DNA of 64,000 bases from Bradyrhizobium sediminis (GCF_018736105.1 NZ_CP076135.1:434001-498000); one strand, 5' to 3'. Shown: positions 8,293 through 17,102, counted from the stretch's first letter. The notes: generated by a model from the sequence alone, not told the origin. Numbers and translations are program-made.

Positions 8293-8729
8293 CGCTAGTC
8301 TCCTCCTCCTGAAGCGAAAAGTTTCTTAGCGGCGTGCGTGGCTCCAAATATGGTGATCTTGCGCGCAGAATTGAATTATTCGAGTAACGTTAAACCGCGC
8401 AATGCGAATAAAATTTGCGGAGGTTGTTCACGATTGCAGCGTGCTCGGATCGAGCGAGACGGGAACATCGGGCGTGGCCGATGATCGAGACCTAGATCGG
8501 CGGCCCCGTTGAACGACGGCCATTGCTTTTATTAGCATTTTGTCATGTTGGCCGGTTTCGCTTGCTATTTCGGGTAGTGTGGCGTAAACGCATGCCATTC
8601 GAACAATCGATTTGCTTGTTGATCGCGCCGAACCGGCTCTACTCCCCAAGACATCGCTGAAATCGGATCTAAGCTCGCGCGAAGGTCGTGCGGGCAGTTC
8701 GCGCTTTTGCGCATCTTGGAGAAGTAAAA
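8293..8729. other. Intergenic region, no gene found
   Basis: 437 bases between the divergent EAL and cold-shock genes. It holds the EAL ribosome site at its left end and the GGAGAAG ribosome site of the cold-shock gene at its right end. The rest is locally AT-rich (8370-8415 and 8520-8570) and presumably carries both promoters and a cold-shock leader, but I cannot fix a convincing promoter or structured RNA. Short reading frames in it look random. Confidence 0.5.
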
Positions 8730-8939
8730 ATGGCTACCGGAACAGTTAAGTGGTTCAACGCGACCAAGGGCTTCGGCTTCATTCAGCCCGACGATGGCGG
8801 CAACGACGTGTTCGTGCACATCAGCGCCGTCGAGCGTGCCGGCATGAGCTCGCTCAACGAAGGCCAGAAGCTTTCGTTCGAAGCGACGGTCGACAGCAAG
8901 CGCGGCAAGACCAGCGCGGAAAACCTCCGCGCGATGTGA
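8730..8939 (+). CDS. Cold shock protein (CspA family)
   Basis: 69 residues, the standard CspA length, starting [10 protein letters not shown]; a reading from 8688 would add 14 unlikely residues. The RNA-binding motifs RNP1 (KGFGFI) and RNP2 (VFVHIS) are intact. The protein binds single-stranded RNA or DNA as an RNA chaperone, commonly in cold adaptation or stationary phase. The ribosome site GGAGAAG lies just upstream, and a strong intrinsic terminator follows at 9015. Confidence 0.95.
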   Translation: MATGTVKWFNATKGFGFIQPDDGGNDVFVHISAVERAGMSSLNEGQKLSFEATVDSKRGKTSAENLRAM

Positions 8940-9014
8940 CGCAGGCCGATTCGGGATTACCGCGGACGTACCGGGATCCCAGATCGGTGGCGCTTGCAGC
9001 GAGATGAGATCAGA

Positions 9015-9043
9015 GCCCGCCGGCTGAAACCGGCGGGCTTTTT
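9015..9043 (+). terminator. Intrinsic terminator of the cold-shock gene
   Basis: A 9-bp perfect GC stem, GCCCGCCGG / CCGGCGGGC, with a 6-base loop CTGAAA is followed by TTTTT. It lies 75 bases downstream of the cold-shock gene stop. Confidence 0.9.
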
Positions 9044-9087
9044 CGTGCGATATTGCTGGCGCCGCCGCGCGCGTTTGTCGGGCCAAT

Positions 9088-9103
9088 TGTGAAGCATGTC
9101 ACA
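9088..9103. promoter_or_regulatory. Perfect CRP-type site
   Basis: TGTGAAGCATGTCACA matches TGTGA-N6-TCACA exactly. It is 69 bases upstream of the small frame at 9173, nearly the same distance as the CRP-like site has to the crp-like gene at 50165. It lies after the cold-shock terminator, so it should serve a new transcript. Confidence 0.6.
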
Positions 9104-9172
9104 TGCGGCCGAGGGGTTCGGCGCTAAGCACGGGCCGGCCGGGGGACGCTCCAGCATTCGAGGACCGGGCAG

Positions 9173-9271
9173 ATGAACACACGGCGGATGGCGTATTGGT
9201 GGCTAAGGTTCGTGGTCTCGGGACGCTTTCTCGAGAAGTTCCTGAACCTGCGCAGCGTCAAGAACCCGTAA
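9173..9271 (+). CDS. Possible small protein gene downstream of a CRP site
   Basis: A 32-residue frame starting MNTRRMAYWWLRFVVSGRF, aromatic and basic in its first half, with a weak ribosome site. It resembles a short amphipathic or membrane-associated peptide. Support comes from context: it follows a strong terminator and a perfect CRP-type site, with a possible -10 (TAAGCA, 9125-9130) at the spacing expected for CRP activation. I do not recognise the protein, and the region could instead encode a regulatory RNA. Confidence 0.35.
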   Translation: MNTRRMAYWWLRFVVSGRFLEKFLNLRSVKNP

Positions 9272-9361
9272 CGCGCCCTGTGGCCGGATCGCGCTGCAGG
9301 CGCGCTACGTGCGCCTTGCGGCAGCGGCGATCGCATACCGGCTTTGAGGCGTGCGGATTTT

Positions 9362-10525
9362 TCAGGCCGCGCGGACCAGCTTGCGGCAAAAGGCGGCTCC
9401 TTCGGCCAGCGCGTCGCGCCCCTTCCACGCCAGATAAGTCAGGCGTCCGGAAAGCGATTGGTGGCTGCGCAGGCTGCGCGATCCCAGCACGTGGCCGATC
9501 TTTTCGGGAAACCGGCTGATCTCCAGTGCAACGAGAGTGGCGATGGCGTCGATCAGCCTGTCGAGCCGTTGCCCCCATTCGGATTCGTCGAGCCGATCGA
9601 TGCGGACCCGCAGGGCGTATTCGGTGTCGTAGATCTCGGTCAGGATTTCCTTGGCGACGAGCACGCGGTTGTTCTTCAGGGCGACGCGGAGCGTCGTCCG
9701 CCTGTTGTCGAGCCGGTCCAGCACCATCGTGACCGTGATTGCGTAGGGCGTGGCGGCGATGTCGGAAGCGTTCTTGCTCGGCGCCGCCTTGGTGGCGAGG
9801 CGGATCAACTCCCAGGGAGTCTTCAGTCGCCTGGCCACCAGCGTCAGAGCAAAGGGGAGAACCTCGGCGTTCTTCTTGGCGAACGCATCCAGCAGAGACG
9901 CAATCTTGGCGACCTGTGCGTCGTCGAATTTGGCGATCCTGTCCGGCAGCCCCTCGTTGAACTTGGCAAGAGCTTCCTGCGCGCGGATCACGGCAAGCAT
10001 CTTGACCAGATCGTCATAGGCCGAACGCGCGGTGGTGTAGGCCGCGAGCTTGGCCCGGGTCTGGGTGGCGGCATCCGGCGAACCGATCGTGTTCTCGAGA
10101 GACTTGACGACCTTGACCTGGAACGTGGCGGCCGCCTTGCGGGCCCCGCGCTGATTGTCGCTGGCGATCAGATCGTTGATCTCCTTGATGTAGTCGCGCG
10201 CCATCGTCGGCAGCAAATCCCGGCTGATCCACTCCCATATCGGAGCCAGCGAACCACGCGATATCCGTCCCGAATTGGCGTGCTCCGGATCGGCGTCGAT
10301 CAACAGCGGCTCCAGCGGCGCGAAGAAATATCGCGAGGGATTGCTGACGCGGATCTGGGTCGATCCGTCCTTGCGGAACTCCGCGCGCAATTTCTCCAGC
10401 ACCGGAGCTGCGCCGGGAATTTCAGCGCCGCAGATTTCCAGCCGCTCGAGTTCGGTCAGCAGGGTGCCGCGCGTCACCGGCGACAGACGCTGCAGAAATT
10501 CCTGAATCCGGTCGGCTAGTGCCAT
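9362..10525 (-). CDS. Conserved hypothetical protein
   Basis: 387 residues from the ATG at 10525; a GTG two codons upstream is also possible. The sequence is mainly helical and charged, with no signal peptide, membrane segment or catalytic motif that I can name. The middle (about residues 105-300) looks like a helical repeat or bundle (KIASLLDAFAKKNAEVLPFA), and the C-terminal part holds a Leu/Arg-rich helix. It is transcribed towards the small frame at 9173 and away from the LuxR-type gene at 10863. The function is unknown. Confidence 0.7.
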   Translation of the reverse strand: MALADRIQEFLQRLSPVTRGTLLTELERLEICGAEIPGAAPVLEKLRAEFRKDGSTQIRVSNPSRYFFAPLEPLLIDADPEHANSGRISRGSLAPIWEWISRDLLPTMARDYIKEINDLIASDNQRGARKAAATFQVKVVKSLENTIGSPDAATQTRAKLAAYTTARSAYDDLVKMLAVIRAQEALAKFNEGLPDRIAKFDDAQVAKIASLLDAFAKKNAEVLPFALTLVARRLKTPWELIRLATKAAPSKNASDIAATPYAITVTMVLDRLDNRRTTLRVALKNNRVLVAKEILTEIYDTEYALRVRIDRLDESEWGQRLDRLIDAIATLVALEISRFPEKIGHVLGSRSLRSHQSLSGRLTYLAWKGRDALAEGAAFCRKLVRAA

Positions 10526-10646
10526 TGCCACATGAGTTCGCGATTGGAGTCGACGTCAGCGATCGGCCCGCCGCCTGCGGGCGGGACCGTGCCCTGCATG
10601 GAAGCATGAAAACAGTTGGCGGCAGATTAAGACGTTAAAGGACGGT

Positions 10647-10662
10647 CCCGTGAAACTACGGG
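10647..10662. promoter_or_regulatory. CCCGT-N6-ACGGG palindrome upstream of a LuxR-type gene
   Basis: CCCGTGAAACTACGGG has 5-bp perfect arms and a 6-base spacer. The same arms and spacer occur at 19007-19022 before the FixJ-like gene. A related repeat, CTACG-ACC-CGTAG, lies at 10689-10701. All are in the 337-base gap before the regulator gene at 10863. Confidence 0.5.
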
Positions 10663-10803
10663 GAAATGCCCGGGGCTCAGAGGGACTTCTACGACCCGTA
10701 GGATTATGGCATTTCCGGCGGTAGTCGTATATTTCGGGCGCTGGACCAGCGGTTTGGCGGGAAATCGCGGCCGGCGGCGGCTGAACGGTTCGCTAAAATC
10801 CCA

Positions 10804-10820
10804 GTAGTCTTACTGACTAC
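10804..10820. promoter_or_regulatory. Inverted repeat close to the LuxR-type gene start
   Basis: GTAGTC-TTACT-GACTAC, 6-bp perfect arms with a 5-base spacer, 42 bases upstream of the start codon at 10863. It could be an operator or a small leader hairpin. Confidence 0.35.
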
Positions 10821-10862
10821 AAAATTAACCCTCATACAGGACCGGCTCGTTAAACAAATTGT

Positions 10863-11486
10863 ATGTCGCAACAGGAAAACCGAATTGCTGATTCGCCCTT
10901 TTCGAAGTGGACGGAAGGCGGCACGCCGGTCGGCAGCGACGAACTCGAGATGATCCGGCTGTCGGCCGCGCGATCCAAGGCGATGGACGAAGCGGGGGCT
11001 GCAATCGCGCGCCAGCTCAACGGGCCGCTGACCGCGCTGCTGCTCTACATGGGCGAAATCAAGCAACACAGCCACCAGCTTTCGCAGACCGACGGCAATC
11101 GGGTTTACCTGCAGAAAGTGGTGGAGAATGCGCTTCAGCAAACCGAGCGCGTCTGCGCCATGATAAAGCAGATTGCCGGAACGACTGAGGAAACCGTCAC
11201 CGTGCCGGGCCGCGCGGCCGGGTGGGAGACGCGAACCGGCCGCGCCAATGAGCGTGCACCGGGCGTCTTGTTCGCGTCGGAGCCGGGTCAGAAACCCCTG
11301 ACCAGGCGGGAGCGCGAGGTTCTGAACCTCATCAGCGAGGGGTGCTCCAACAAGGAGGGGGCCCTGCGGATGCGCATCAGCCCGAGGACCTTCGAAAGCC
11401 ATCGTGCCGAAGCCATGCGAAAGCTCGGCGCGCGCAACACGGCGGACCTCGTCCGCACCGCGCTGCTGCATCCGGGTGCCGTGTAG
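10863..11486 (+). CDS. LuxR-type HTH protein with kinase-like dimerisation domain
   Basis: 207 residues. Residues about 38-105 resemble a histidine-kinase dimerisation domain (IARQLNGPLTALLLYMGEI), but the phospho-accepting His of the usual H-E-L-x-x-P-L pattern is replaced by Gln (about residue 51). Residues about 143-200 form a LuxR/FixJ-type DNA-binding domain (LTRREREVLNLISEG, then ISPRTFESHRAEAMRKLGAR) very close to that of the FixJ-like protein at 19108. There is no receiver domain. The combination suggests a dimeric transcription factor derived from a kinase fragment. An inverted repeat at 10804 and the palindrome at 10647 are candidate binding sites. Confidence 0.85.
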   Translation: MSQQENRIADSPFSKWTEGGTPVGSDELEMIRLSAARSKAMDEAGAAIARQLNGPLTALLLYMGEIKQHSHQLSQTDGNRVYLQKVVENALQQTERVCAMIKQIAGTTEETVTVPGRAAGWETRTGRANERAPGVLFASEPGQKPLTRREREVLNLISEGCSNKEGALRMRISPRTFESHRAEAMRKLGARNTADLVRTALLHPGAV

Positions 11487-11492
11487 AGCCGC

Positions 11493-11741
11493 TCAGTCGA
11501 GGTCTTCCGCGAAGGCGCGCACGCGGGGCGAGGGCCGCAGGTTCCCGGTCCTGATCTTGGCCTCGGCCGGGATGATCGTGATGATCCACCGCGGCGGAAC
11601 GCTCGACTTGCTTTCCAGCACCGATCGCACGTGGCCCGTGACCGCCGACCCGCCGGATCTGGCCGTTGCGGTGCGGCCGTTGAACTGCGCGATGCGAAAA
11701 CGCCGGACCTCTTTCTGGTCGGTCGTTTCAAACGTAAACAT
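11493..11741 (-). CDS. Conserved hypothetical small protein
   Basis: 82 residues, starting MFTFETTDQKEVRRFRIAQF after a good ribosome site (AGGAGA). The first half is beta-like (FNGRTATARSGGSAVTGHV), followed by PPRWIITIIP. No signal peptide, membrane segment or catalytic motif is visible. As I recall, similar short proteins with a conserved VTGHVRSV-type segment occur in several copies in Bradyrhizobium. It converges on the LuxR-type gene with a gap of only 6 bases. Confidence 0.75.
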   Translation of the reverse strand: MFTFETTDQKEVRRFRIAQFNGRTATARSGGSAVTGHVRSVLESKSSVPPRWIITIIPAEAKIRTGNLRPSPRVRAFAEDLD

Positions 11742-12003
11742 CAGGTTCTCCTCTGTTTACGAAAATATCGTCGCTTATCGTTATCCGTGTGTGAAAATCA
11801 TAAACCGTAGAAGTACTGCCGCGCCTGCGCTCGGCCGCGATGAGCGAGATCGGCCTCGGCGGCCTGCAGCGCAACAGACTGAGGAAGGTCAGGCGACGCC
11901 GTGGAGTGATGGAACCTGCTCAGCGACCGGAACGGGCAGCGGCGGACGGTTGCCGTCAAGTCGCCTGGTGCCTTGAACAGGTGCTCAGGATCGCGCGAGA
12001 GGA

Positions 12004-12396
12004 TTATTCGGCCGATCCCGGAAACACCGCTTCCATCTTGGTCTTCAGCGTGGCGGCGTTGAACGGCTTGACGATATAGTTGCTTACGCCGGCCTTCTTC
12101 GCGGCAATGACGTTTTCGGTCTTCGATTCCGCGGTGATCATGATGAAGGGCGTTTGCGATAGTTCCGGGCTGGCGCGAACTTCCCTGAGCAGGTCGTAGC
12201 CGGTCATCGGCTCCATGTTCCAGTCGGAGATCACCAGGCCGTATTTCTTGCCCTGCATTTTGGCGAGCGCGGACGATCCATCGCTGGCGTCGTCGACATT
12301 CTCGAAGCCGAGCTGCTTGAGCAGGTTGCGGATGATCCGGATCATGGTGTTGTAGTCATCGACCACCAGGATCGGCATCGATAAATCAAAGGCCAT
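12004..12396 (-). CDS. Single-domain response regulator (CheY-like)
   Basis: 130 residues from the ATG at 12396; the open frame extends upstream without family similarity. All receiver residues are present: the acidic pair in LVVDDY, the phospho-acceptor Asp in VISDWNMEPMTG, Thr in MITAE and Lys in IVKPF. The DWNMEP context and single-domain length match chemotaxis-type CheY proteins. It lies about 1 kb upstream of cheA on the opposite strand, so it may be an extra output of the chemotaxis cluster, possibly competing with the CheY at 16716. Confidence 0.9.
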   Translation of the reverse strand: MAFDLSMPILVVDDYNTMIRIIRNLLKQLGFENVDDASDGSSALAKMQGKKYGLVISDWNMEPMTGYDLLREVRASPELSQTPFIMITAESKTENVIAAKKAGVSNYIVKPFNAATLKTKMEAVFPGSAE

Positions 12397-12565
12397 GTCG
12401 TCTACTCCGCGCGGTTCGCAAATTGCCGGACACGGGTGAGACACTCGCGGCATGCGAAAGGAAACCTTCGATGCATTTGTTGCGAATTCGCATCCGTCAG
12501 CCTGCGACAACTATCAGCGGTCATTGAACAGCGCGTTAATTCAGGTTGAATAAATACCGCGCGCA

Positions 12566-12923
12566 TTGCGGAATCCCCGTAATTTTACGGCTTCGATCGA
12601 GGCCGAGGTGGAAGGGATCATGCCGGCCGCAAGGGCGATCCAGTCGCTCATACTGGGGCTTGACCTCATCAATCCCGGTACTCGCACCCAATTCGTGAGA
12701 TCGCCAACACGTCGGTCAAGCGGCTCAATTTTAGCGTTCGGACGATGTATCTGAAAAACGACGTTCCGCATTATCGGATTCAATATCTCGGCTTCATCAG
12801 GGATCTGCGGGGGCGGGCGAACAGGATGCCGTCGACACCCATGCCGCGAGCGGCGCGCTCTACAAGGCACCCAAGGAAATCGGGAAGATGATGAAGCGCG
12901 AGCAAGAGCTGCAGGCGGCCTGA
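12566..12923 (+). pseudogene. Degenerate coding remnant upstream of cheA
   Basis: Protein-like stretches occur in successive frames: a first part containing GIMPAARAIQSLILGLD, a second, frame-shifted part containing MYLKNDVPHYRIQYLGFI, and a third shifted part ending YKAPKEIGKMMKREQELQAA before a stop at 12921. No single frame carries all three. The pattern suggests a gene inactivated by frameshifts, but I do not recognise the parent family and chance coding character is possible. Confidence 0.3.
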
Positions 12924-13422
12924 TCCGCCCGAGGCCCGCCCTGCGCGCGAGATCGTTGCCCGGATTGGATCTGCGCCGACGTCCGTCGGAACGCCGAAGC
13001 CGGCTGGCGGGCCCGTTTCCGGCTTCCCACGATCCCGTCGAGATCGCCGGCTCCTGCATTTGCTGCACCGCCCTCCAATATTCCCCGGGGGCGACCGGGG
13101 ACAGCCGATCAAGCGCAAGGACGAGTTGGCTGCGACCGATGTCCGGGACAACCAATGTTCATCGCGTTTACCCGGTCTTCATCTCGCCCTGTAACCAATA
13201 TGCCTGGTTCATCCGTATTCGCACGGAGACCAAAATTAACGTGGTTGTGAAACCAGCAAGGTTATCGGTTGCAAGGACGAAGATCCGTTGAACGCGCTCG
13301 AGCAACGCCACCGATCCGATCCGCGCCGCTCGATAATGAATACCGGTCGCTGGGGCCGTTGAATATCTGACGCGAAATACGGTTGACGGTCGCCCGCAAC
13401 CACACTTGGAAGGCGTATTCCG
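12924..13422. other. Intergenic region upstream of cheA
   Basis: About 500 bases with no gene that I can support on either strand. Short frames lack family character and ribosome sites. The last 150 bases are relatively AT-rich and probably hold the cheA promoter, but no clear -35/-10 pair stands out. Confidence 0.4.
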
Positions 13423-16194
13423 ATGGACGATCTGTTGCGGGAGTTCCTGACGGAGACCAGCGAGAGCCTGGATACGGTCGACAACCAGTTGGTGAAGTTC
13501 GAGCAGGATCCGAACAACGCCAAGATTCTGGATAATATCTTCCGGCTGGTCCACACTATCAAGGGTACCTGCGGCTTTCTCGGCCTGCCGCGCCTCGAAG
13601 CGCTCGCCCATGCCGGCGAGACGCTGATGGGCAAATTCCGCGACGGAATGCCGGTCACCTCCGAAGCCGTCTCGCTGATCCTCTCCAGCATCGATCGCAT
13701 CAAGGAAATTCTCGCCGGGCTCGAGGCCACCGAGGCCGAGCCCGAGGGCACCGACCAGGATCTGATCGATCCCCTGGTCGAACTGAGCATGCGCGCCTTC
13801 GAGCCGGGATTGTCAGCGTCGGCTCCGCCGATCGCGCCAGCGTCGGCTCCGCCGATCGCGCCAGCGTCGGCTCCGCCGGCCGAGCCAGTGCCGGCAGCAC
13901 CCGCGGTGGCGCAGGGCACGCTGGTGCCGCAGATCCTGGAACGTCCGCTGCGTCCCGGCGAAGTGTCGCTGGATGAACTGGAGCGCGCGTTCCGCGAGAC
14001 CGCGATCGAGGCCGCGCCTCCCGTGGCGCCCGCGCCCAAGCCCGCGCTCGCGCAGTACGCCGCGCCAGTTCAAGAGAAGAAGCCGGCGGCGAAGAAAGCC
14101 ATTGCCGAGAAAAGAACTGCTGCCGATCCCGAAGCAGCCGAGAATTCCGTCGCCAACCAGTCGATCCGCGTCAACGTCGACACGCTGGAACACCTGATGA
14201 CGATGGTGTCGGAACTGGTGCTGACCCGCAATCAGCTCTTGGAGATCTCCAGGCGCAACGAGGACACCGAGTTCAAGGTGCCGCTGCAGCGGCTGTCCAA
14301 CGTCACCGCCGAACTGCAGGAAGGCGTCATGAAGACGCGGATGCAGCCGATCGGCAACGCCTGGCAGAAGCTGCCGCGGATCGTGCGCGACCTTTCCGGC
14401 GAACTCAACAAGCAGATCGAACTGGAGATGCACGGCGCCGACACCGAGCTCGACCGCCAGGTGCTCGACCTGATCAAGGATCCCTTGACGCACATGGTGC
14501 GCAACTCCGCCGACCATGGCCTGGAGACCCCGGCCGAGCGCGCCGCGGCCGGCAAGCCCGAGCAGGGCACCATCCGGTTGTCCGCCTATCACGAGGGCGG
14601 CCACATCATCATCTGCATCGCCGACAACGGAAGAGGCCTCAACACCGAGCGGATCAAGGCCAAGGCGGTCGCCAACGGCCTCGTCAGCGAGGCCGAACTC
14701 GAGAAGATGACGGAAGCGCAGATCCACAAGTTCATCTTCGCGCCCGGCTTCTCGACCGCAGCCCAGGTCACCTCGGTATCCGGCCGCGGCGTCGGCATGG
14801 ACGTGGTGCGCACCAATATCGACCAGATCGGCGGCACCATCGACGTCAAGTCGGTGGCCGGCGAGGGCTCAAGCGTCACCATCAAGATTCCCCTGACGCT
14901 CGCCATCGTCTCCGCGCTGATCGTGGAAGCCGCCGGCGACCGCTTTGCCATCCCGCAGCTGTCGGTGGTCGAACTGGTGCGGGCGCGGGCCAATTCCGAG
15001 CATCGCATCGAGCGCATCAAGGACACCGCGGTGTTGCGGCTGCGCAACAAGCTGTTGCCGCTGATGCACCTGAAGAAGCTCCTGAAGATCGACGACGGCT
15101 CCTCCTCCGATCCCGAGAACGGCTTCATCGTGGTGACGCAGGTCGGCAGCCAGACCTTCGGCATCGTGGTCGACGGCGTGTTCCACACCGAAGAAATCGT
15201 GGTCAAGCCGATGTCGACCAAGCTGCGCCACATCGACATGTTCTCCGGCAATACCATCCTGGGCGATGGCGCCGTGATCATGATCATCGATCCCAATGGC
15301 ATCGCGAAAGCGCTCGGCGCCGCGGGTTCGGCCTCCCACGAAATCGCCGACGAGAACGCCGCGTCCCGCGCCAACGCCGCCGAGCAGCTGACCTCGCTGT
15401 TGGTGTTCCGCGCCGGCTCGACCCAGCCCAAGGCGGTGCCGCTCGGGCTCGTCACCCGGCTGGAGGAGCTCGCCACCGACAAGATCGAGCTCAGTAACGG
15501 CCGCTACATGGTGCAGTACCGCGACCAGCTGATGCCGCTGGTGCAGATGGAGGGCGTCAGCGTCCAGAGCTCCGGATCGCAGCCGATCCTGGTGTTCGCC
15601 GATGACGGCCGCTCGATGGGGCTGGTGGTCGACGAGATCATCGACATCGTCGAGGAACGGCTCAACATCGAGGTCGCCGGCTCCAGGGACGGCATTCTCG
15701 GCTCGGCCGTGATCAAGGGCCAGGCCACCGAAGTGATCGACGTCGGCCACTTCCTGCCGATGGCGTTCGCCGACTGGTTCTCCCGCAAGGAGATGCGCCC
15801 CTCGGCATCGGCGCAGTCGGTGCTCTTGGTCGACGATAGCGCGTTCTTCCGCAACATGCTGGCGCCGGTGCTGAAGGCCGCGGGCTACAAGGTGCGGGTG
15901 GCGCCCAGCGCCCAGGAGGGCCTCTCCGCGCTGCGTTCGGGCCAGGCCTTCGACGTGGTGCTGACCGACATCGAGATGCCCGACATGAACGGCTTCGAGT
16001 TCGCGGAAGTTATCCGGGCCGACCAGCACCTGAACGCGATGCCGATCATCGCGCTGTCCTCGATGGTGTCGCCGGCGGCGATCGAGCGCGGCCGGCTGGC
16101 CGGCTTCCATGATTACGTCGCCAAGTTCGACCGCCCCGGCCTGATCGCCGCGCTGAAGGAACAGACCGCCGAGATCTCCCGGGCCGCGGCCTAA
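13423..16194 (+). CDS. cheA: Hybrid chemotaxis histidine kinase CheA with C-terminal receiver
   Basis: 923 residues. Domain order: HPt (about 1-105, His44 in LVHTIKGTCGF); a Pro/Ala linker with three SAPPIAPA-like repeats (residues about 132-155); dimerisation helices (about 245-310); kinase domain with N box HMVRNSADHGLE and G boxes DNGRGLN and GRGVGMD; a CheW-like P5 domain; a second CheW-like domain (about 645-780); and a receiver (about 805-915) with its phospho-acceptor at about Asp849 (VLTDIEMPDMNG). It phosphorylates CheY proteins in response to chemoreceptors. The duplicated CheW-like part and fused receiver place it with CheA proteins of alternative chemotaxis clusters. It begins a cluster with cheW, cheY and cheR. 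Confidence 0.95.
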   Translation: MDDLLREFLTETSESLDTVDNQLVKFEQDPNNAKILDNIFRLVHTIKGTCGFLGLPRLEALAHAGETLMGKFRDGMPVTSEAVSLILSSIDRIKEILAGLEATEAEPEGTDQDLIDPLVELSMRAFEPGLSASAPPIAPASAPPIAPASAPPAEPVPAAPAVAQGTLVPQILERPLRPGEVSLDELERAFRETAIEAAPPVAPAPKPALAQYAAPVQEKKPAAKKAIAEKRTAADPEAAENSVANQSIRVNVDTLEHLMTMVSELVLTRNQLLEISRRNEDTEFKVPLQRLSNVTAELQEGVMKTRMQPIGNAWQKLPRIVRDLSGELNKQIELEMHGADTELDRQVLDLIKDPLTHMVRNSADHGLETPAERAAAGKPEQGTIRLSAYHEGGHIIICIADNGRGLNTERIKAKAVANGLVSEAELEKMTEAQIHKFIFAPGFSTAAQVTSVSGRGVGMDVVRTNIDQIGGTIDVKSVAGEGSSVTIKIPLTLAIVSALIVEAAGDRFAIPQLSVVELVRARANSEHRIERIKDTAVLRLRNKLLPLMHLKKLLKIDDGSSSDPENGFIVVTQVGSQTFGIVVDGVFHTEEIVVKPMSTKLRHIDMFSGNTILGDGAVIMIIDPNGIAKALGAAGSASHEIADENAASRANAAEQLTSLLVFRAGSTQPKAVPLGLVTRLEELATDKIELSNGRYMVQYRDQLMPLVQMEGVSVQSSGSQPILVFADDGRSMGLVVDEIIDIVEERLNIEVAGSRDGILGSAVIKGQATEVIDVGHFLPMAFADWFSRKEMRPSASAQSVLLVDDSAFFRNMLAPVLKAAGYKVRVAPSAQEGLSALRSGQAFDVVLTDIEMPDMNGFEFAEVIRADQHLNAMPIIALSSMVSPAAIERGRLAGFHDYVAKFDRPGLIAALKEQTAEISRAAA
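13816..13887 (+). repeat. 24-bp tandem repeat within cheA linker
   Basis: Three copies of a 24-base unit beginning GCGTCGGCTCCGCCG (13816-13839, 13840-13863, 13864-13887); the first two are identical and the third diverges at its end. They encode SAPPIAPA-type repeats between the HPt and later CheA domains, a likely site of length variation. Confidence 0.9.
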
Positions 16195-16206
16195 AGGAAG
16201 AAGACC

Positions 16207-16680
16207 ATGACCGACAAGATCCAGAGCACCGAAGGCGCCGTCTCCGAATACGTCACCGCGATGATCGGCGGCCAGCTGTTCGGCTTGCCGATCTCCCGGG
16301 TCCAGGACGTGTTCATGCCGGAACGGCTGACCCGGGTGCCGCTGTCGTCGAGCGAGATCGCCGGCGTGCTCAATCTGCGCGGCCGCATCGTCACCGTGGT
16401 GGACATGCGCGCCCGGCTCGGCCTGCCGAAGAACGACGACGGCAAGCCGCCGATGGCGGTCGGCGTCGACCTGCGCGGCGAATCCTACGGCCTCCTGATC
16501 GACCAGATCGGCGAGGTGCTCAAGCTCAACGACGACGGCCGCGAGGAAAACCCCGTCAACCTCGATCCCCGCATGGCCAAGCTCGCCGGCGGCGTGCATC
16601 GCCTCGACGGCCAGCTCATGGTCGTCCTCGACGTCGATCGCGTTCTCGAAATCGTGCCCAAGACCTCGCTTGCCGCATAG
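16207..16680 (+). CDS. cheW: Chemotaxis coupling protein CheW
   Basis: 157 residues, one CheW domain covering almost the whole protein (FGLPISRVQDVFMPERLTRV, then VLNLRGRIVTVVDMRARLGL). It couples CheA to chemoreceptors at the membrane-associated array. It starts 12 bases after cheA with a good ribosome site (AAGGAAG), so it is co-transcribed. Length and motif order are normal. Confidence 0.95.
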   Translation: MTDKIQSTEGAVSEYVTAMIGGQLFGLPISRVQDVFMPERLTRVPLSSSEIAGVLNLRGRIVTVVDMRARLGLPKNDDGKPPMAVGVDLRGESYGLLIDQIGEVLKLNDDGREENPVNLDPRMAKLAGGVHRLDGQLMVVLDVDRVLEIVPKTSLAA

Positions 16681-16715
16681 CTCGAGTTGCCGTTGCAACC
16701 GCCCAGCTGGGAGAA

Positions 16716-17102
16716 ATGGCTAAAATGAAGACATGTCTTGTTGTCGATGATTCCAGCGTGATCCGCAAGGTCGCAAGGCGCATCCTGGGGGAGATGGATT
16801 TTCAGATCATCGAAGCCGAGGACGGCGAGAAGGCGCTCGAGGCCTGCAAGCGCGGCCTGCCCGATGCGATTTTGCTCGACTGGAACATGCCGATCATGGA
16901 CGGCTACGAATTCCTCGGCAATCTGCGCCGCATGCCCGGCGGCGACGCACCCAAGGTGGTGTTCTGCACCACCGAAAACGGAATCGACCATATCGCGCGC
17001 GCCATCGATGCTGGCGCCAACGAATACATCATGAAGCCGTTCGACAAGGACATCGTTGCGGCCAAGTTCCAGGAAGTAGGCCTGCTCGCGCTGCCGGTGT
17101 AG
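16716..17102 (+). CDS. cheY: Chemotaxis response regulator CheY
   Basis: 128 residues forming one receiver domain: acidic pair in LVVDDSS, phospho-acceptor in ILLDWNMPIMDG, Thr in VFCTTENG and Lys in IMKPFDKD. It is the third gene of the cluster, 35 bases after cheW, and probably carries the CheA signal to the flagellar motor or another output. GGGAG precedes the ATG. Confidence 0.94.
   Translation: MAKMKTCLVVDDSSVIRKVARRILGEMDFQIIEAEDGEKALEACKRGLPDAILLDWNMPIMDGYEFLGNLRRMPGGDAPKVVFCTTENGIDHIARAIDAGANEYIMKPFDKDIVAAKFQEVGLLALPV

Noticed and set aside
11840..12079. Plus-strand open frame of 79 codons before the lone CheY gene
   Set aside because: No ribosome site, Arg-rich composition, and it overlaps the well-supported CheY gene in antisense.
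13252..13267. TGTGAAACCAGCAAGG as a CRP site
   Set aside because: Only the left arm matches; the right arm has no resemblance to TCACA.
14869..16698. Minus-strand open frame of 609 codons opposite cheA
   Set aside because: A shadow of cheA/cheW; composition is typical of antisense translation of GC-rich genes.
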